Source: Ruminococcus flavefaciens (GTDB lineage: Bacteria; Bacillota; Clostridia; Oscillospirales; Ruminococcaceae). Taken from it: 64,000 nt of DNA. A model generated the notes under the pieces. It was not told the DNA's origin. It searched no databases and saw only the letters and a program-made list of their open reading frames with translations. Within the stretch, counting starts at the first letter, position 1. Each line of letters opens with the position of its first letter. Both the position numbers and the translations under genes were made by a program. This document shows positions 61,243 to 64,000 of the stretch, piece by piece. Where the stretch lies: contig CACWHY010000001.1 in assembly GCA_902760805.1 (NCBI GenBank), positions 1 to 64,000 on the forward strand, read 5' to 3'.

Positions 61243-63720
61243 TTGGATAGATCTGCAATCAGGAGCTATGCGGTCTTTGCAAGACAGGCGCTCATGGCAG
61301 CTGCCAGACAGAGGCTCTATGAGCTGGGAATTGGCGAAAATGGCTGTATTTCGGGAAATACTGAGTGCGAAGAACTGGCCGAGATGATAAGGCTGAGAGG
61401 TGCTGAGTCCGTCATCGAGGAGGCCGCCTACACCTGGTTTGACCGCTTCATCGCCCTCCGTTTTATGGAGGTCAACGGCTATCTTCCGGTTAAGATCAGG
61501 GTATTTTCCGACAGCGAGGGCGCCTTTCGGCCTGAGATCCTCACCGAGGCGCTCAGCTTGCCGGAGGAGCTCTGCGACAGGAGAAAAGTGCTGGAATTGC
61601 TGGAAAAACAGGCGAATGAGGAGCTTTACCGGTATCTGATCATCAGTCTGTGCAATAGTCTGAATGAGGGGCTGCCGGAGGTCTTTGAGGAGATCGGCGG
61701 CTGGACGGAGCTGCTGTTTCCGGCAAATCTGCTGCGCTCCGGCAGCGTTGCTGAGAGGTTGGTGACAGAGATCCCCGAGGAGGACTGGCATGAGCAGGTG
61801 CAGATCATCGGCTGGCTGTATCAGTATTACAATTCTGAGCCAAAGGAGCGAGTTTTTGCCGATCTTCAGAGGAATATCAAGATATCGGCGGAGACCCTTC
61901 CGGCTGCCACACAGCTTTTCACGCCGGATTGGATCGTCAGGTATTTGGTGGAAAACTCTCTTGGCAGGCTCTGGCTGGAGGGACATCCTGCGAGCGCAAT
62001 AAAGTCCGAATTTGCGTATTATTTGGATGAGCCGAAGCAGAGCGAGACTGCGAAAAGATCTCTGGATGAGCTTCGGGAAAGATCCGGATCTCTTCTCCCG
62101 CAGCAGATCCGGATACTGGATCCCTGCATGGGGAGCGGCCACATTCTCACTTATGCTTTCGATGTACTGATGCTGATCTACACCTCCAGCGGCTGGTCTG
62201 AACGTGATGCTGCAAGGTCCATAGTTGAAAACAATCTCTTCGGGCTGGACGTTGACAAGAGGGCTTATCAGCTGGCGTACTTTGCTGTCATGATGAAAGC
62301 GAGGCAGTACGACCGCCGAATTTTAGCGGAAAACGTCCGTCCAAGACTAGCTTGCTTCGCCGGCATGGGGGAGAGGGACACCTCCCCTTTAGTAGAGCCT
62401 ATAGCCGGATTTGTCCAGCAGTTCCAAAACGGAGAGCTCCTTGGATCACTCATGGATGTGACCATACCTGAGGGCGTGGAAGACTCTGCTGAGAGCTTTG
62501 ACGGAGCCTCGTCACTTACCCGCCAGGAGCTAAAGGATATGGTCAGCGCTGCACGGCTCCTTGATGAGAAGTACCATGTTGTTGTCACAAATCCACCCTA
62601 TATGGGACACGGGGATATGAGCGCAATATTGTCCGAATTCGTGAAGAAAAGGTATCCTCTCTCCAAGACCGACCTGTTTGCTTGTTTTATCGAGAAATGC
62701 GGCAGGATGACCAAAACCGGCGGCTTCTGCGCAATGATCACCCAGCAGGCTTGGATGTTTTTGTCCAGCTATCAGGGGCTCCGCCGCCAGCTCCTCGACC
62801 GGACCACGGTGAACATGGCTCACCTTGGCCCACGAGCCTTTGACGAGATCGGCGGAGAGGTGGTCCAGCCCACTGCCTTCGTTGACAGGATCTGTCAGAT
62901 CCCGGACTACCGGGCGGTCTATGTAAGGCTGACGGGAGCCTCCGGAGAGGCCGCCAAGGAGGAGCTTTTTATCAGCGAAAAGCAACGGTATATAGCTAAA
63001 AAAGAGGACTTCACCAAGATCCCCGGACAGCCTGTTGCCTACGATCTTCCACCGCAGGTGATCCAGGCTTTTGACAGCTCTCCGGCGCTTTCTCAGCTGG
63101 CGGAGACACGCCTTGGAATGACCACCGCCGACAATGCTCGCTTCACCAGGTTTTGGTTTGAGCCTGCCCTGGAGCGCTGCATTTTCTCCGCAAATAACGA
63201 GGAGGAGGTCTTTGCGGCCGGAAAAAAATGGGTGCCCTACAACAAGGGCGGCCGCTTCCGGAAGTGGTACGGCAACCTTGATGTTGTAGTGAACTGGGAG
63301 AACAAAGGCGCCGAAATACGGGGATTTTCGGGGCCTAATGGCAGGATCCGCTCCACCGTTCCAAACACGGGATACTACTTTAGGGAGTGTGCCACCTGGT
63401 CGAAGATCTCCGCAGGAACTATCGGGTTCCGCTATCGTCCGCCTGGATCGATCTTCGACGTGGCAGGAGCCTGCCTTTACTCCGATGAGCTGCTGTGGAT
63501 GCTGGCCTTTGCCAACTCCGCCGTGGCTATGCTGATCCTGCGCACTCTTTCGCCCACGCTGAATTACGAGGGCAGCCACATCTCGGCTCTGCCTGTGAAG
63601 CTGGATGAGCGCTTCCGGGCTCAGGTGGAGCAGCTGACGGAGGAGAATATCGCTCTCAGCCGTCGGGATTGGGACAGCTTCGAGACCTCCTGGGATTTTC
63701 AGCGCCACCCTCTTATTTGA
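61243..63720 (+). CDS. pglX: BREX-type adenine-specific DNA methyltransferase PglX, C-terminally truncated
   Basis: An 825-residue PglX-like enzyme. It keeps the family N-terminus (DRSAIRSYAVFARQAL), the block VIEEAAYTWFDRFIALRFME, then WLYQYYNSEP and TQLFTPDWIVRYLVENSLGR. SAM-binding motif I is DPCMGSGH (D293) and the catalytic motif NPPY starts at N450. The specificity region runs into WDSFETSWDFQRHPL and stops there. Full PglX proteins are about 1200 residues, so roughly a third is missing at the C-terminus. TTG at 61243 is chosen because AGGAGG lies seven bases upstream. No BREX partner (brxA, brxB, brxC, pglZ, brxL) is in the window. An 11-bp direct repeat covers the stop codon. Confidence 0.85.
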   Translation: MDRSAIRSYAVFARQALMAAARQRLYELGIGENGCISGNTECEELAEMIRLRGAESVIEEAAYTWFDRFIALRFMEVNGYLPVKIRVFSDSEGAFRPEILTEALSLPEELCDRRKVLELLEKQANEELYRYLIISLCNSLNEGLPEVFEEIGGWTELLFPANLLRSGSVAERLVTEIPEEDWHEQVQIIGWLYQYYNSEPKERVFADLQRNIKISAETLPAATQLFTPDWIVRYLVENSLGRLWLEGHPASAIKSEFAYYLDEPKQSETAKRSLDELRERSGSLLPQQIRILDPCMGSGHILTYAFDVLMLIYTSSGWSERDAARSIVENNLFGLDVDKRAYQLAYFAVMMKARQYDRRILAENVRPRLACFAGMGERDTSPLVEPIAGFVQQFQNGELLGSLMDVTIPEGVEDSAESFDGASSLTRQELKDMVSAARLLDEKYHVVVTNPPYMGHGDMSAILSEFVKKRYPLSKTDLFACFIEKCGRMTKTGGFCAMITQQAWMFLSSYQGLRRQLLDRTTVNMAHLGPRAFDEIGGEVVQPTAFVDRICQIPDYRAVYVRLTGASGEAAKEELFISEKQRYIAKKEDFTKIPGQPVAYDLPPQVIQAFDSSPALSQLAETRLGMTTADNARFTRFWFEPALERCIFSANNEEEVFAAGKKWVPYNKGGRFRKWYGNLDVVVNWENKGAEIRGFSGPNGRIRSTVPNTGYYFRECATWSKISAGTIGFRYRPPGSIFDVAGACLYSDELLWMLAFANSAVAMLILRTLSPTLNYEGSHISALPVKLDERFRAQVEQLTEENIALSRRDWDSFETSWDFQRHPLI

Positions 63721-63855
63721 TATAGTGGAACTGACCGCCTTCTTTTTTAGAGGGCGGTTTTTATTTCAGACCAAAATAATAGGAAGTAGATCTCTTGATA
63801 TATTGGGGAAAACACGGTTTGTCTGAGGCTAAACCTACTAAACCTATTTGATATA
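63714..63855. repeat. Direct repeat TATTTGATATA at the pglX stop and downstream
   Basis: The 11-mer occurs at 63714-63724, where it includes the pglX stop codon, and again at 63845-63855. A related TTGATATATT is at 63795-63804. The region is AT-rich, so chance is possible. Confidence 0.5.
63734..63765 (+). terminator. Terminator after pglX
   Basis: 10-bp stem (63734-63743 with 63749-63758, one G-U pair), then TTTTATTT. Confidence 0.9.
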
Positions 63856-63922
63856 TTTGTATTGATATTAGCTAAAGCTGTGAAAGAGTTTTATGTAAAT
63901 CTCCGAAAAACAAAAAAGCCTC

Positions 63923-63994
63923 TTGACAATTTCCTGAAATGGGAGTATGATATAGCTACACCGCAAACATAGTAAACAACTATGAATACTATGT
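63923..63994 (+). promoter_or_regulatory. Promoter and operator facing out of the window
   Basis: TTGACA (63923-63928) and TATGAT (63946-63951) with a 17-base spacer. Just downstream, ACATAGTA (63967-63974) and TACTATGT (63987-63994) form an inverted repeat, with an extra ACTATG half-site at 63979-63984. The arrangement resembles a repressed operon, possibly by a GntR-type regulator; the gene lies beyond the window. Confidence 0.75.
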
Positions 63995-64000
63995 ATTGCA

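Noticed and set aside
61243..64000. Complete BREX defence island
   Set aside because: Only PglX is present; the preceding genes are an ABC transporter and two-component system and the following 280 bases are non-coding.

Overview
The window looks like a chromosomal segment of a cellulosome-bearing, Gram-positive gut or rumen anaerobe close to Ruminococcus (Oscillospiraceae). The evidence is five secreted proteins with type I dockerins, one of which also carries cohesin-like modules. Other support comes from a spoIIAA-spoIIAB-sigF sporulation operon, ferredoxin-linked aldo/keto reductases, Bce-type peptide-sensing modules and low-GC Gram-positive promoter and ribosome-binding-site style (TTGACA-N17-TATAAT, AGGAGG). 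Genus-level placement is an inference.

Layout. 1-414: a row of short hairpins, possibly the end of an IS200/IS605-type element, and the leader of the first gene. 415-3657: secreted GH127-type beta-L-arabinofuranosidase with dockerin. 3751-7500: GntR/YtrA-type repressor, ABC exporter and CPBP protease, with an operator over the promoter. 7531-9225 (minus): CBM22-dockerin-CE1 esterase. 9438-12317: HTH-desulfoferrodoxin fusion, then the operon AKR-ferredoxin / ECF S-component / DUF1893. 12399-15537: sulfur assimilation (Cys-rich leader peptide, metY, serine acetyltransferase) and a DIP1984 protein. 15752-20657 (minus): C_GCAxxG_C_C protein, ComF, RNA methyltransferase, PBP1A. 20844-23369: BofC-like protein, flavin reductase (minus) and the spoIIA operon. 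23370-27536 (minus): lepA, two small membrane proteins, hemW and a hypothetical protein. 27704-39900: FliB-like protein, then three further dockerin proteins (SH3 protein; lipase-LRR protein on the minus strand; three-cohesin-like scaffoldin) interspersed with an AraC regulator, a MATE exporter and an AKR. 40039-44854: a complete Bce-type two-component/ABC module with a matching operator. 45012-55609: ICMT-like methyltransferase, cyclase, Ca-type P-ATPase, hydrolase, SLC13 permease and SbcCD. 55662-61218: NTF2-like protein and a second ABC/two-component module. 61243-63720: a C-terminally shortened BREX-type PglX methyltransferase. 63721-64000: terminator, then a strong promoter and operator facing out of the window.

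How it fits together. The secreted dockerin enzymes attack arabinose- and ester-decorated plant cell wall and would dock on scaffoldins; the cohesin-bearing protein here may be one such adaptor. Two independent ABC/two-component modules and the GntR-ABC-CPBP cassette suggest defence against antimicrobial peptides. The HTH-desulfoferrodoxin protein next to an iron-sulfur AKR operon suggests redox sensing. The items most worth follow-up are the truncated PglX with a direct repeat at its stop codon and no BREX partners in the window, the three-cohesin-like scaffoldin, the Cys-codon leader before metY, and the HTH-desulfoferrodoxin fusion.

Limits. All domain calls are by eye from translated sequence; no database search was run.
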